From NCBI GenBank assembly GCA_002070955.1, contig MWEK01000009.1:1-64000 (forward strand): a DNA stretch of 64,000 nucleotides, written 5' to 3'. The position numbers were made by a program, and so were the translations under genes. This DNA is from Planctomycetes bacterium ADurb.Bin069 (lineage in GTDB: Bacteria; Planctomycetota; UBA8108; UBA8890; UBA8898). Positions 33,604-42,496 of this stretch are shown in pieces (position 1 is the first letter of the stretch; each line of letters begins with the position of its first letter). The notes under the pieces were generated by a model. That model saw nothing but the letters and a program-made list of their open reading frames with translations, made no database searches and was not told the origin of the DNA.

Positions 33604-35067
33604 ATGACTTGCCGCCGCATCGCCTGCGTTCTTGCCGCCGCCGCCCTCGCCGCCGCCTCCTGGTGCGCCCCGTTGCGCGCCGCCGACGGGCGGACGCTCT
33701 CGTGCCCTCCCTCGCGGCGGCCCGTCGACTTCTCAGACTCCGCGGGCCGCATCAGCGAAGAGATGCTCGCCGCGTTCCGGGCGATGGTCGCCGCGGACCC
33801 CCGCACGGCGCCCGTCACCAACGCCGTGACGCGCAACAGCGTCAAGGACCTGACCGTCGACCTCCGCATGGTCACGGCTCACGACGGCGCTTTCAGCCAC
33901 CCGATCAAGACGGGCTCCGTGACGGACCAACGCGCGAGCGGACGCTGCTGGCTCTTCGCGGGGTTCAACATCCTCAGGCCGCGAATCCTCAAGCAGTACA
34001 ACCTGGCGGACTTCGAGTTCTCGCAGAACTACTCTTTTTTCTGGGACAAGCTCGAGAAGGCGAATCTCTTCCTCGAGGGGATTCTGCGCACGCTGGATCG
34101 GAGGCTCGATGACCGCCACATCGCGTGGCTCCTCAAGACCCCCTTCCCCGACGGCGGCCAGTGGAACATGGTCGTCGATCTGGTCGCGCGCTACGGTCTC
34201 GTGCCCCGCGATGTCATGCCCGACACGAAACACTCGTCGGGAACGGCGGAGCTGAACGGCATCGTGAGCCTGCTCCTGCGAAAGAACGCGGCGCGCCTTC
34301 GCGCGCTCAACGCCGAGGGCAAGAGCCTCGAGGAGCTCCGCGGCGCGAAGGTCGCCATGCTGGCCGATATCTACCGGATTCTGTGCTACCACTTCGGCGA
34401 GCCGCCCGCCGCCTTCTCCTGGCGCTACAAGAGCAAGGACGACAAGCTCAGCGAGATGAAGACCTACACGCCCAAGAGCTTCTACCGGGAGTTCGTGGGG
34501 GTCGATCTGGGGGAGTATCTGCTTTTCTACAGTTGCCCCGCCCACGCCTTCGGCCGGCTCTATCGCATCGAGTTCGACCGTGACGTGTCCGACGCCAAGG
34601 ACATGACCTTCGTGAACGTCCCCATGGAAACCCTCAAGGGCATGGTCCTGAAGCAGATCCTGGCCGAGGAGCCCGTGTGGTTCGGAAGCGACGTCGGCCA
34701 GGAACACTTCCGCGATTCGGGGATTCTGCGGCCGGGCATCCACGCCATCGGCGCCCTGCTGGGCATCGACCTCGGCATGACCAAAGCCGAGCGCGTGCTC
34801 TACCGGGCCAGCAACCCCACCCACGCCATGGTTCTGATGGGCGTCGATCTGGCCGGAGACAAGCCCGTCAAGTGGCGCGTCGAGAACAGTTGGGGCGCCC
34901 AGCGCGGCGACAAAGGCTACCTCATGATGTACGACGACTGGTTCGATGAGTACCTCTACGCCGCCCTGGTCCATGCCAAGCACGTTCCCGAGGACATCAA
35001 GGCGCTTTTCGACGGCGAGCCCGTGGTCCTGCCGCCCTGGGATCCCATGTACGACGGCCTGCGCTGA
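33604..35067 (+). CDS. secreted C1B-family cysteine peptidase (bleomycin hydrolase/PepC type)
   Basis: A 487-residue peptidase of family C1B. The start at 33604 has AAGGAGAT upstream and gives a signal peptide (1-27, cleavage near LRAAD); a slightly longer frame from 33550 lacks both. Catalytic residues are visible: oxyanion Gln 109 and Cys 115 in TDQRASGRCWLFAG, His 407 in NPTHAMVLMG, Asn 428 in VENSWG. Length and motifs match bleomycin hydrolase/aminopeptidase C, a homohexameric enzyme that is normally cytoplasmic. Here it appears exported, which is unusual. It would trim peptides in the periplasm or outside. It stands alone behind its own promoter. Confidence 0.9.
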   Translation: MTCRRIACVLAAAALAAASWCAPLRAADGRTLSCPPSRRPVDFSDSAGRISEEMLAAFRAMVAADPRTAPVTNAVTRNSVKDLTVDLRMVTAHDGAFSHPIKTGSVTDQRASGRCWLFAGFNILRPRILKQYNLADFEFSQNYSFFWDKLEKANLFLEGILRTLDRRLDDRHIAWLLKTPFPDGGQWNMVVDLVARYGLVPRDVMPDTKHSSGTAELNGIVSLLLRKNAARLRALNAEGKSLEELRGAKVAMLADIYRILCYHFGEPPAAFSWRYKSKDDKLSEMKTYTPKSFYREFVGVDLGEYLLFYSCPAHAFGRLYRIEFDRDVSDAKDMTFVNVPMETLKGMVLKQILAEEPVWFGSDVGQEHFRDSGILRPGIHAIGALLGIDLGMTKAERVLYRASNPTHAMVLMGVDLAGDKPVKWRVENSWGAQRGDKGYLMMYDDWFDEYLYAALVHAKHVPEDIKALFDGEPVVLPPWDPMYDGLR

Positions 35068-35514
35068 GGGCGCCGCGCCCGGGAACGCCCGGGGAAGATG
35101 GAGGCAAACCCTCGAAATAGTCCTTAAGCCCGCGGCCGGATCGCTTATGATGAGAAGGCGATGGGGCGGCGGCGGACGCGCGGCACGCAAAGGCGCGAGA
35201 AAGGGGGTGCCGTGAACCGCGAACCCTCTTCCCGAAATGCCTGCGCGGGCCTCCGCGCACCGGGCGGCGGATTCGACGCAAGTCGAGAACTCGGCCTACC
35301 GATTCCTGCGCCTTCCCGACTCCGCGTCCGTTCTTCTCAACGCGCGCCGGGCGGCGGCCGGAATTTAGGGCGACTCGTTCGGCGGATGCCGCAATCCCGC
35401 CGAGGCGCTCCTCGGCGCGCGGCGGGCTCGACCGCGACGACCGCCCGCCCCGGTCGCTTGAGATACAATCGATGGAAACCCGGCTGCAGATGGGTCGTGT
35501 ACCCGGAGGATGAC
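35068..35514 (+). other. long leader/intergenic region before the metalloprotease
   Basis: 447 bases without a firm gene. A possible promoter is TTAAGC (35124-35129), 16 bases, TATGAT (35146-35151), and another -10-like TACAAT is at 35464-35469. The metalloprotease reading frame is open back to 35161 but without a signal peptide. A 43-codon ORF at 35237-35368 in another frame has no ribosome-binding site. The rest shows nothing I can name. Confidence 0.4.
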
Positions 35515-38500
35515 ATGCGCGGCGCGAAGACGCTCATTGCCACGTATGCTGCTGCGATAGTCCTTGCGCTCGGCTCGGCGGCGCCGGCCGCCGAGATCGC
35601 GCCCGCGGCGGCGGAGGCCATCGCCGCGGAGCTGCGCGTGGCGGCGTATGCGGTCTGCGACATCACCCTGCCCCCCGGCGAGTCGCCCGCGGCGTTCAGC
35701 GTGGCGGTGCCGCGCGGCGGCCGGATCGAGACGCTCGCGCTTACGCGGACCTCCGTCCGTGGGCGGAAATTCCAGGTGCTCGCGCAGGTCGCGGGCGGCG
35801 CGTTCGTCGAGCTTGCGCCCCCGCCCGCGCGCACGTATCGCGGCGCGGTCCGGGGCGCGCCGGGCGACAACGTCGCGGCCTCGCTCCTGCCCTGCGGCCT
35901 TTCGGCCTGCGTGCTGTCGCAGGGCGGCGGGGGCTGGGCGATCCGGCCGCTCCGATTTTTCGACCCCGCCGGCCCGCGCGAGCGCCACATCGTCTACGCC
36001 CTGGCCGACGTCGACCTTCCCCCGTGCGGTTGCGAGCACGTCGATCTCCCCTCCGCGCCGCCGCCGTCGCAGGGGGCGGCTGAGGGCCGCGCCGCCAAGA
36101 AGGGCGGCTGCACCCTCAGCGCCGCCGCGATCGCCTTCGACTCGGATTACGAGTACCTGGAGCGGAAATGCGGCGGCGACACCGACCTGGCCGTCGCCGT
36201 TATCGAGGACGGTCTCAACATCGCGAATCTCATCTACATTCGCGACGTCCGGATTACGCATCCCCTGAGCGCCGTCGTGCTGCGCACCGACCCCCTGGCG
36301 GATTTCTACGCGCAGTTTCCCGATGCCTCCGATTTCGGCGCGATGCTCTCGGCGTTCCGCGCCGAATGGAACGCGAACATGAAGCACATCGACCGCGATC
36401 TGGCCTACCTGGTGACGGGCAAGCCGAAGCCGAACTACGGCGGCCTGGCGTGGGTCAAGGTCGTGTGCTCGAACTACGCCTACGGCATGGGAATCGGCGG
36501 CCTGGGGTACGAGGACATCTTCAGGCACGAGGCGGGCCACAACTGGGGCGCGGGGCACAGTTGCGGCGAAGAACGCAGGTTCATCATGTGCGGCAATTCG
36601 ATCCCCGCCTTCTCGGCCCACAACATCCGCGTCATCCGCGCCTTCCGCGACACGCTCGGCTGCCTGGAGGAGACGACCTACGAGGCCGCCGCGGCGCCGC
36701 CCTACGTGCGCCTCGACCCCGTCGTCATGACCCAGGGGGACGGCGCGCTCTCGGTGGACGTGCTCGACGGCGATACCGACATCAACTGCGACCTCTTGAC
36801 GCTCGCGGCCTTCGACGCCCGCTCGGCGCGCGGCGCTCATATCCGCGTCGTCGACACGCCCTCGCCCGACGGCCGCGAGGCGCTCCTCTTCTCGCCCCGC
36901 GCCGACTTCGCCGGCACGGACTGGTTCGGCTACACGGCCGGCGACGGCACGGGATTCGACGTCGAGGGCGTGTGCACCGTGAAGGTGCTGTCGCGCGGGC
37001 TCATCGGGTACTTTCCCTTCGAGGAAACCGCCGGCACCGACACCGCCGATGCCAGCGGGTTCCACAACGACGGCGAGCTCCGCGGTAAGCTCGACTTCGC
37101 CACGCATTCCGTGCCCGGCCGCTTCGGCGCCGCGCTGGAGCTGAAGGGCGTCGAGAGCGAGTACGTGTCGCTCGGGGACGTCGCCCTGTACAACCTGCGG
37201 CGCGGCATCACCGTCGCGGCCTGGTTCACCGTGGCGGCCTTCAGCGGCGCGAACGAGACCCTCGCCCGCAAGGGCTCCGGCGGGTGGCGCCTGAAGCGCG
37301 ACGGCACGGCGCCGACCCTCGAGTTCGCCTGCGGCGGGGTGTTCGCCGCGGGCGGCGCCGAGGCGCGCGCGCGGGGGACTCAGCCCGTCGACGACGGCGC
37401 GTGGCACCACGCCGCGGGCGTCTACGACGGCGCGGCGCTATACCTGTATATCGACGGCGTTCTCGATGCCTCCGTGCCGGCCTCCGGCATGATCGCCGCG
37501 AACACCGATTCGGTGCGCTTCGGCGCCAACGCCTGGAACGGGATCATCGACGAGGTGCGGGTCTACAACTACGGCCTGAGCGCCGCCGAGATCGCCGCGC
37601 TCTTCGAGAACGGCCGCGTGGAAAACCCCGATCCGCCCCACGGCGCCCGCGACGCCATCCCGGGGGCCGCGCTGACCTGGCAGGCGCCGCCCGATACAAG
37701 CGCGTACGACGTCTATCTCGGCGCGGACGCCGCGGCCGTCGCCGCGGCCACGCCCGCCTCGCCTGAGTACAAGGGCCGCCGGTCCGAGACCTCGTTTCCC
37801 GCCGCGACACGGCCGGAAACGAGCTACGCCTGGCGCGTCGATCCGATCGCCGGAGGAAAGGTGCGCCGCGGCGACGTGCGTTCCTTCACCACCTGCGCCG
37901 CGCACACGGACTTCAACGATCCGCCGCGCAACGCCGCGTCGTACACCCCTCAGCCGGGCGACACGGAGATCGGCTTCGCGAGCGTGTGGCGGGCCACCTC
38001 GGGCGCGAACCCCTTCGTCGGGACGGTCAACACCACCACGACGCCCACCACCCCGATCTTCTCGCACCGCTCCGTCGCCGCGACGACGACGTTCGCGCCG
38101 GTGGCGCTCCCCGCGGACGCCGCCTCGGCCGTATCGCTCATGCTCCAGGTCCGGGACACCGGCTACGAAGAAGGCGATCTGCTCGATGTCTACGCCACCG
38201 ATGGGGCCGAGGCGCTGCGCCTGGTCAGGGTCGCCGGCGGCTCCGCGCTCACGCAGCTCGCCGGGCGCGACTATGCGCAGTACGCGGCGCTGCTGCCCGC
38301 GGCGTGGAGCACCGCGCGGCTCGTCCTGGCGACATCGAGCGACTCCAGCTCGGGCAAAGAACGCTACGATTTCGACCGGGTCGCTTTCTTCCGCGCCGCG
38401 CCCTACGCGCGGATCGCGGGCACGGACTTCGCCGAACCCGCGGTCGGCGCCGTCTCCTATGATCCCGGGGCGTCCGGGACGGAGATCGGATTCGCGACGA

Positions 38501-39228
38501 CCTGGTCGCCCACCGCGGGCGCCGCGCCTCTCGCCGGCGTCGGCGAGGGCGCCGGCCCTCACCGCCCGCGCTTCTTCGCGTACCGCTCGGTCGCCGCCGC
38601 GACGACTTTCCGGGAGGTCGACCTGCGCGGCTGGGAGGCGGTGTTCGTGCGGGTGACGCTGCGGATACGCGCCACGAGTTACGAGTCCGCGGACAAGCTC
38701 GAAATTTACGCGGCGAACGGCGGGGAGCGGCGCGATCTGGTGAACGTGCGCGGCAATACGGGGCTCAACGGCTTCGCGCACGATGTCTACTTCTCCCTCC
38801 AAGCCGAGATCCCCGACGCCTGGGACGCGGCGCGCCTCGTGATTGCCTCCTCGACCGACTCCAGCGACGGCAGCGAGCGCTTCGACATCTGCCGCGTCGA
38901 GTTCTTGAGCCGCTGCGCGACGTGCGCCGTCACGCCCCCCGAACCCCTGTTTCGGCGGGGCGACGCAAACGCCGACGGCAAGCTCGACATCAGCGATGCG
39001 ATCTTCGTGCTCGCCTTCCTGTTCGGCAACGGGAAGGCTCCCGGCTGCGCCGACGCGGCCGATGCGAACGACGACGGCCGGCTGGACATCGCCGACACCA
39101 TCGCCGTCCTCGGGTATCTTTTCACCGCCGCGGTCCCCTTGCCGGCGCCCTTCGGCGCCTGCGGCGCCGATCCCACCGGCGATGCCCTCGACTGCGCGGT
39201 CTACGCTCCCTGCGGAACCGGCGCGTGA
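35515..39228 (+). CDS. secreted metzincin (M12B-like) metalloprotease with LamG and dockerin
   Basis: A 1237-residue secreted protease. The ATG at 35515 follows GGAGGATG and starts a signal peptide (1-26); I reject the open frame back to 35161. A propeptide-like region (27-200) precedes the catalytic domain with HEAGHNWGAGHSC (His 338, Glu 339, His 342, His 348), the HExxHxxGxxH metzincin site, and a Met-turn candidate in RFIMCGN. Next come a cadherin-like module (about 397-490), a LamG lectin-like domain (about 495-700, LIGYFPFEETAG), an Fn3-like segment (about 705-792), and two copies of an unrecognised about 170-residue beta module (795-963, 965-1133). Two dockerin calcium repeats (from about 1145) and the tail PFGACGADPTGDALDC end it. 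It should cut proteins at the cell surface. Confidence 0.88.
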   Translation: MRGAKTLIATYAAAIVLALGSAAPAAEIAPAAAEAIAAELRVAAYAVCDITLPPGESPAAFSVAVPRGGRIETLALTRTSVRGRKFQVLAQVAGGAFVELAPPPARTYRGAVRGAPGDNVAASLLPCGLSACVLSQGGGGWAIRPLRFFDPAGPRERHIVYALADVDLPPCGCEHVDLPSAPPPSQGAAEGRAAKKGGCTLSAAAIAFDSDYEYLERKCGGDTDLAVAVIEDGLNIANLIYIRDVRITHPLSAVVLRTDPLADFYAQFPDASDFGAMLSAFRAEWNANMKHIDRDLAYLVTGKPKPNYGGLAWVKVVCSNYAYGMGIGGLGYEDIFRHEAGHNWGAGHSCGEERRFIMCGNSIPAFSAHNIRVIRAFRDTLGCLEETTYEAAAAPPYVRLDPVVMTQGDGALSVDVLDGDTDINCDLLTLAAFDARSARGAHIRVVDTPSPDGREALLFSPRADFAGTDWFGYTAGDGTGFDVEGVCTVKVLSRGLIGYFPFEETAGTDTADASGFHNDGELRGKLDFATHSVPGRFGAALELKGVESEYVSLGDVALYNLRRGITVAAWFTVAAFSGANETLARKGSGGWRLKRDGTAPTLEFACGGVFAAGGAEARARGTQPVDDGAWHHAAGVYDGAALYLYIDGVLDASVPASGMIAANTDSVRFGANAWNGIIDEVRVYNYGLSAAEIAALFENGRVENPDPPHGARDAIPGAALTWQAPPDTSAYDVYLGADAAAVAAATPASPEYKGRRSETSFPAATRPETSYAWRVDPIAGGKVRRGDVRSFTTCAAHTDFNDPPRNAASYTPQPGDTEIGFASVWRATSGANPFVGTVNTTTTPTTPIFSHRSVAATTTFAPVALPADAASAVSLMLQVRDTGYEEGDLLDVYATDGAEALRLVRVAGGSALTQLAGRDYAQYAALLPAAWSTARLVLATSSDSSSGKERYDFDRVAFFRAAPYARIAGTDFAEPAVGAVSYDPGASGTEIGFATTWSPTAGAAPLAGVGEGAGPHRPRFFAYRSVAAATTFREVDLRGWEAVFVRVTLRIRATSYESADKLEIYAANGGERRDLVNVRGNTGLNGFAHDVYFSLQAEIPDAWDAARLVIASSTDSSDGSERFDICRVEFLSRCATCAVTPPEPLFRRGDANADGKLDISDAIFVLAFLFGNGKAPGCADAADANDDGRLDIADTIAVLGYLFTAAVPLPAPFGACGADPTGDALDCAVYAPCGTGA

Positions 39229-39253
39229 ACCTTCAGACCCGGAGGAATCGAAG

Positions 39254-40450
39254 ATGCCTGCGCCCCCACGTTCGTCCCGTCCATGGCGGTTGCCGGCCGC
39301 GGCGGCGGTCGCCGTCCTGAGCGGCGCCGCGCTGGGCGCCGTAGCGCCCGCGACTCCCATCTTCTCCGCCGGGGAAAACGGGTACCACACCTACCGCATT
39401 CCGGCGCTGCTGGCCACCGCGGGCGGCACGGTGCTCGCCTTCTGCGAGGGGCGCGTCCACGGCGGCGGCGACAGCGGGGACATCGATCTTCTCGTGCGGC
39501 GCTCCCGCGACGGCGGCGCCGCGTGGGATCCGCAGCGCGTCGTGTGGAGCGACGGGGCCAACACCTGCGGCAACCCCTGTCCGGTCCAGGACCGCGAGAC
39601 CGGCGCCGTCTGGCTCCTCATGACCTGGAACCGCGGCACCGACACCGAGCGCGGCATCATCGACGGCGCGAGCGCCGACACGCGCCGCGTCTTCGTCGCC
39701 TCCTCGCGGGACGAGGGCGCGACCTGGGAGCCTCCGCGGGAGATCACCGCCGCGGTCAAGCGCCCCGACTGGACCTGGTACGCGACGGGCCCCTGCACGG
39801 GAATCCAGCTCCGGCGCGGGAAGTTCGCGGGACGCCTCCTCATCCCCTGCGACCATATCGAGGCCGGCACGAAGAAGTACTACTCCCACGTGATCTACTC
39901 GGACGATCGCGGCGCCTCGTGGCGGCTGGGCGGCAGGACGCCGTCCGATCAAGTGAACGAGTGCCAGGCGGTCGAGCTCCCCGACGGGAGGATCATGCTC
40001 AACATGCGCAACTACGACCGGCGCGTGCCTTCCCGCGCCGTGGCCGTGAGCGGCGACGGAGGCGCGACCTGGTCGGCGGTGACGCACGACGAGGCGCTGG
40101 TGGAGCCCATCTGCCAGGCGAGTCTGATCGCCGCGACGGAGACAAGCGGAGGCGAAGTTCTGCTCTTCTCGAATCCCGGGCACGCATCCCGGCGGGTCCG
40201 GATGACGGTGCGGCTGAGCCGGGACGGCGGGGCGACGTGGCCCGCGGCACGGCTTCTCCACGAGGGTCCCGCGGCGTATTCGAGTCTGGCCGCGCTCCCC
40301 GGCGGCGACATCGGCTGCCTGTACGAATGCGGCGAGAAGGGCGCTTACGAACGCATTGCGCTGGCGCGCTTCTCCCTCCGGTGGTTATCGGAGGGCAAGG
40401 AGGCCGCCGCGGCGGCCGAGACGCCGCCGGCCGCGCCGAAGGGCGGGTGA
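39254..40450 (+). CDS. GH33-type exo-sialidase-like protein
   Basis: A 398-residue six-bladed propeller enzyme. The ATG at 39254 has GGAGGAATCGAAG upstream, 25 bases after the metalloprotease stop. Signal peptide 1-29. The YRIP motif (YHTYRIPAL, Arg 48) supplies the first arginine of the carboxylate-binding triad. Five Asp boxes follow: SRDGGAAW, SRDEGATW, SDDRGASW, SGDGGATW and SRDGGATW. A C-terminal AAYSSLAAL supplies the Tyr region and CLYECGEKG the late Glu. These are the features of GH33 sialidases, which release terminal sialic acids from glycoproteins; planctomycete homologues may use other acidic sugars. Its place after a secreted protease suggests joint attack on host or algal glycoproteins, by inference. 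Confidence 0.88.
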   Translation: MPAPPRSSRPWRLPAAAAVAVLSGAALGAVAPATPIFSAGENGYHTYRIPALLATAGGTVLAFCEGRVHGGGDSGDIDLLVRRSRDGGAAWDPQRVVWSDGANTCGNPCPVQDRETGAVWLLMTWNRGTDTERGIIDGASADTRRVFVASSRDEGATWEPPREITAAVKRPDWTWYATGPCTGIQLRRGKFAGRLLIPCDHIEAGTKKYYSHVIYSDDRGASWRLGGRTPSDQVNECQAVELPDGRIMLNMRNYDRRVPSRAVAVSGDGGATWSAVTHDEALVEPICQASLIAATETSGGEVLLFSNPGHASRRVRMTVRLSRDGGATWPAARLLHEGPAAYSSLAALPGGDIGCLYECGEKGAYERIALARFSLRWLSEGKEAAAAAETPPAAPKGG

Positions 40451-40522
40451 GGCCGGAACGGCGCCGTGCGCGAGCGCGCCACACCCCTCCGCCGCGCTCC
40501 GGCTTCGCGGGGCGGGGCGCGC

Positions 40523-40606
40523 AGCCCGCGCGGCTCGTCTTCAAGCCCGCGCGGCTCGTCTTCAAGCCCGCGCGGATCGTCTTCAAGCCCGCGCGGGCTC
40601 GTCCTG
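40523..40606 (-). repeat. four 21-bp tandem repeats over the 3' end of the MFS gene
   Basis: Units at 40523-40543, 40544-40564, 40565-40585 and 40586-40606 (the last slightly diverged). Read on the minus strand, each contains GACGAGCCGCGCGGGCTTGAA or a close variant. The rightmost unit encodes the last residues DEPARA and stop of the MFS transporter. The other three are untranslated copies of the gene end, each with a small GC palindrome. Confidence 0.85.
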
Positions 40607-42139
40607 GGTTTTGGCGGGCTCCCGGCCGAAGATAATGAACAGCAAGACCCAGAAGCAGACGAAGATCGCCGGCGGCACGAAGAATTTGATCCAGTCATGC
40701 CGCTGGGCCTGGAGGTACTTGTCGCGGGTAAGAGGCGTGCCCACCTTGTCGAAGGTCGCCTTCAACTCATCTTTGGTGTAGGCGATGCCGCCCGATTCCC
40801 AGACGGCGGGCAGTTTATCCATGTCCAGGGACCCGTCCGCCTTGGTGTACTTGCCGAGATGCTCTCCGAAGCTGAAGACCTCCTTGTCGCCCCGGAGGTA
40901 CTTGACCGACTTGGCGAGGTCGAGATAGCGCCAGGCCGAAGTCTCCATCTCAGGCGCGTTCCAGGCCGGCAGGCTCTTGGCCACTTGAGCGGCCTCGGTC
41001 GTGACGGTCTGCGTGATCGCGGGAGCGGAGCGATCGATCTGGTACCCGAAGAAATATCCGCTCAGGACCTGGCCGATGCCGAGCAGGAGAAAGGCCAGGA
41101 GGCTTTGGACGCTTGCCTTGAGGTGCGCCGGCGCGACGCGATCGCCGAAGATGTAAGCCGCGGCATAAAGAAAGGCGTAAGCCATGCCGTGAAAGAGCAG
41201 CCCGATCAGGGCGAACAGGAATCCCTCCTGCGTGAAGATGAAATACCGGACCGCCCAGGCGCTCATGCCGAGCACCAAAACCCACTTCAGCCCGAAGCGG
41301 GTCACGCAGAAAGCCAGAACCGCCATGAAGAACAGCTCTGAGAACTGGTTCAGCGTCGTCAGCGCCACCGGCGCGGGATAACCGTATTCGGTCAGGTATG
41401 CGACGACGGACGGGAAGAAGTAATTGCTGCCGAAGACGCTCACCATGAAGGCGCACAGGAGAAACACGGTGAAGGTCGGAGACTTGAACAAGGCCAGCGC
41501 CCCCAGACCGAACGCGTCTTTCGCCCCCCGGGTGGCGGCGCCCTTGGGCGGCGTGTCGGGCAGCGTGAGCGAATACAGCCCCATGAAAAGGCCGCAGCCG
41601 CCCCCGATGAAGAAGAACGTCGGACTCGAGGCGCCCCCCGCGAAGACCTCGACCACCAGGTTGACAAGGATCCAGCCGATCGTCCCGAAAATGAAGACCT
41701 TGGGGGCCGAGGCGGAGTCCGGAAGATGCTTGAAGACGACGGTGTTGACCAACGGAATCGACGGCATGAAGCAGATGCCCGAAATCAGCATCAGAATCAT
41801 GAGGGGAGTAAACGGCACGGTGACCGTTCCCCCGGCCGCGGCGGACTCCGCCTGGGCGCAGACGACGCCGCAGGCCACCAGCGCGCCACCGCTGATGAGG
41901 TGCAGCAGGCCCAGGACCTTCTGAGCCGCGAAAAAGCGGTCCGCAATCGGCCCGATGAACAAGGGGGCGATGATGGCCCCCCAGGGGATGGCCATGTAGA
42001 TGGCGCCCACGTGGGCGCCGCTCATTTTGCCGTTGAGGTACCCTCCGAGCGCCACCGCCCAACTGCCCCAAATCGCGAATTGCAGCAAGTAGGCCAACTG
42101 CAATCTCGGATAAACCCAACCCGCTTTCGTTTCCGTCAT
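40583..42139 (-). CDS. MFS transporter, nucleoside:H+ symporter-like
   Basis: A 518-residue membrane transporter starting at ATG 42139 behind AGGAG. About twelve hydrophobic helices are visible. The opening LQLAYLLQFAIWGSWAVALGGYL and IPWGAIIAPLFIGPIADRFF match the nucleoside:H+ symporter (NHS, NupG-like) branch of the MFS, proton-driven importers of nucleosides or related small molecules. Between the last pairs of helices there is a polar stretch of about 110 residues (about 370-480, AKSLPAWNAPEMETSAWRYL to LTRDKYLQAQ) that ordinary NHS transporters do not need. Sugar or nucleoside uptake fits the locus. It has its own promoter at 42289-42318. Confidence 0.85.
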   Translation of the reverse strand: MTETKAGWVYPRLQLAYLLQFAIWGSWAVALGGYLNGKMSGAHVGAIYMAIPWGAIIAPLFIGPIADRFFAAQKVLGLLHLISGGALVACGVVCAQAESAAAGGTVTVPFTPLMILMLISGICFMPSIPLVNTVVFKHLPDSASAPKVFIFGTIGWILVNLVVEVFAGGASSPTFFFIGGGCGLFMGLYSLTLPDTPPKGAATRGAKDAFGLGALALFKSPTFTVFLLCAFMVSVFGSNYFFPSVVAYLTEYGYPAPVALTTLNQFSELFFMAVLAFCVTRFGLKWVLVLGMSAWAVRYFIFTQEGFLFALIGLLFHGMAYAFLYAAAYIFGDRVAPAHLKASVQSLLAFLLLGIGQVLSGYFFGYQIDRSAPAITQTVTTEAAQVAKSLPAWNAPEMETSAWRYLDLAKSVKYLRGDKEVFSFGEHLGKYTKADGSLDMDKLPAVWESGGIAYTKDELKATFDKVGTPLTRDKYLQAQRHDWIKFFVPPAIFVCFWVLLFIIFGREPAKTQDEPARA

Positions 42140-42496
42140 CCTTGGCTCCTGCTCGTCAACGGTTGAACCGCTTCCTTCGCCTTCACGAAGAGACGACCTT
42201 CCTGAACCCCTGCCTTGCGGGGCGCCCCGCCGCCGTTTCAAGCGAAAACGACGGGCGCGGCGGCTCTCGGGCGTCGCCAGCGCCGGCGATCATAATCGAG
42301 CACTCCCCTTGCTGTCAAAGGGTCCGCGCGCGACGCCGCGGGCGAAACCGCCCTCCTGCCCCGCGGGGACGGGACCGGCATCCGGGGCGCGCGCGGGAAT
42401 CGTGCCGCCTTAGGGGGATGAGTCGGCCTTCGCGGGGGCGCCTTGGAGTCGCAAAGACGCGAACTGCGACGGAAGCCTCAACATGCCCCTCCCATC
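42140..42496. other. intergenic with the MFS promoter
   Basis: 357 bases between the MFS gene and the end of the SSS gene, both on the minus strand. The promoter at 42289-42318 lies in the middle and gives a leader of about 150 bases. The stretch 42340-42496 shows no ORF or clear terminator. Confidence 0.5.
42289..42318 (-). promoter_or_regulatory. near-consensus promoter of the MFS gene
   Basis: On the minus strand -35 TTGACA (42318-42313), 18-base spacer, -10 TATGAT (42294-42289). It is the best -35 match in the window. The leader to the ATG at 42139 is about 150 bases. Confidence 0.6.

Noticed and set aside
35237..35368. 43-codon ORF with SAYRFLRLPDSA, faintly like a PorV-type N-terminus
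   Set aside because: No ribosome-binding site, very short, and the similarity is too slight to support a gene or a relict.
35161..35514. Upstream extension of the metalloprotease reading frame
   Set aside because: The extension is Arg/Gly-rich and would bury the signal peptide; ATG 35515 has GGAGG at good distance.
40523..40606. CRISPR-like repeat array
   Set aside because: The units are directly adjacent with no spacers and no cas genes are present.
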